Origin: CADEEN01 sp963738425
GTDB lineage: Bacteria; Pseudomonadota; Gammaproteobacteria; Burkholderiales; Burkholderiaceae_C
NCBI GenBank assembly: GCA_963738425.1
Contig: CAVTWT010000009.1
Coordinates: 1 to 64,000, forward strand
Length of the DNA stretch: 64,000 nt
Reading direction: 5' to 3'
The position numbers were made by a program, and so were the translations under genes. This document shows, piece by piece, positions 63,605-64,000 of the stretch (positions are counted from its first letter, which is position 1; each line of letters opens with the position of its first letter). The notes under the pieces are model-generated. The model had not been told where the DNA came from. It worked only from the letters and a program-made list of their open reading frames with translations, and did no database searches.

Positions 63605-64000
63605 CCGCGCTGGCGTGTTCGCAGACCACGCGCCGCTGCTTGCCGCTGCGGCCGCGTTCGGCAGGACTGCTTTCGCTGTGGCACTCCAGGCGCGTCGCCC
63701 CCAGCCCCTGCTCGCGCAGGAAGACGCGCAACGCATCGGCCGCACCCTTGGACGAAGCGCCGCCGAAGACATCCAGCCGCAACGAATGCGGGCCGCGCTG
63801 CGCGAGCTGAAAATCGAACACGCCGGCTTCGTCTTCGAGCACCGTCGTCAGCGCCAGCGGCGCCAGATGCACCGCGTGGCCCTTCGCGTCCTCGAGCGTC
63901 AGCACATCGTCGGCGCGGCCCTGCACCTCGATCACCGGCAGCGCGCTGCCGCACTCGCAGGCATGGGGCACAAAACGCACGCGGTCACCGAGGTCATAGC
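63540..64000 (-). CDS. PaaK-like AMP-dependent ligase, C-terminal end, partial
   Basis: The gene enters from beyond the right edge. Visible sequence reads YDLGDRVRFVPHACECGSAL, the conserved Y-D-L-G-D-R and small C-terminal domain of phenylacetate-CoA ligase/CapK-like enzymes. Then comes PVIEVQGRADDVLTLEDAKG and a helical end with GAADALRVFLREQGLGATR. Most of the adenylation domain is outside, so the substrate cannot be judged. The last 40 or so residues (after LECHSESS) are Arg-rich and may be an over-run past a lost stop, since they overlap the convergent gene. Confidence 0.65.
   Translation of the reverse strand, partial: YDLGDRVRFVPHACECGSALPVIEVQGRADDVLTLEDAKGHAVHLAPLALTTVLEDEAGVFDFQLAQRGPHSLRLDVFGGASSKGAADALRVFLREQGLGATRLECHSESSPAERGRSGKQRRVVCEHASAVKDENAARPRRAAARARHATA

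Overview
The window is GC-rich, densely coded DNA from what is most likely a betaproteobacterium of the order Burkholderiales (Rubrivivax/Leptothrix/Methylibium-like). Pointers are the cbb3 oxidase locus, four Bug-family solute-binding proteins without their TctA/TctB membrane partners, a class I PHA synthase, AceK, and short GC-rich palindromic repeats of the kind scattered through Burkholderiales genomes. This placement is inferred from gene content; no rRNA or tRNA gene was seen.

Layout. (1) 1-2171: 3' end of a large RTX (calcium-binding repeat) surface or secreted protein. (2) 2420-13049: purine/urate catabolism. The minus arm holds uraH, a Bug binding protein, puuD, an NCS2 permease, a class II aldolase, a tautomerase and a receiver protein. 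The plus arm holds a GntR regulator, puuE, a fused uraD-allC and an M20 amidohydrolase. Together they take xanthine or urate from uptake through hydroxyisourate, OHCU, allantoin and allantoate. A palindrome centred on GTGTATACAC occurs at both control regions. (3) 13054-16326: small enzymes, then a SafE-like protein and hemN. (4) 16400-23005: a LysR regulator divergent from an SDR dehydrogenase, a complete TRAP transporter and a two-subunit transketolase, apparently a polyol or sugar catabolic operon. (5) 23022-27646: ketopantoate reductase-like protein, acyl-CoA ligase, AceK. (6) 27652-36610: cbb3 oxidase structural and assembly genes (ccoN, O, Q, P, G, H, S, I) and a Crp/Fnr-type regulator. 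(7) 36615-41092: two-component system and phaC. (8) 41093-43108: poorly coding stretch with a remarkable polypurine tract. (9) 43109-50205: damaged genes (ClC channel, antiporter, YbdK) plus a chimeric duplicate made of a phosphoribosyltransferase 3' end joined to a phaC 3' end. (10) 50326-59722: methyltransferase, two LysR regulators, three Bug proteins, SMP-30 lactonase, 2-hydroxyacid dehydrogenase and RraA-type aldolase. (11) 59838-64000: phosphoribosyltransferase, hydrolase, P-type ATPase remnant, cytochrome c lipoprotein, YqjD/YqjE-type proteins, and the end of a PaaK-like ligase.

Reading frames. About twenty otherwise full-length genes are broken by single-base indels, several of them explainable as a lost base in a homopolymer (for example the C5 tract in ccoH). 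Damage is heaviest at 43-49.5 kb and 60.6-61.6 kb, while many long genes (aceK, ccoN, ccoI, phaC, uraD-allC) are intact. I treat most breaks as probable sequence errors and list such genes as CDS with the break positions. Only truncated duplicates and remnants are called pseudogenes.
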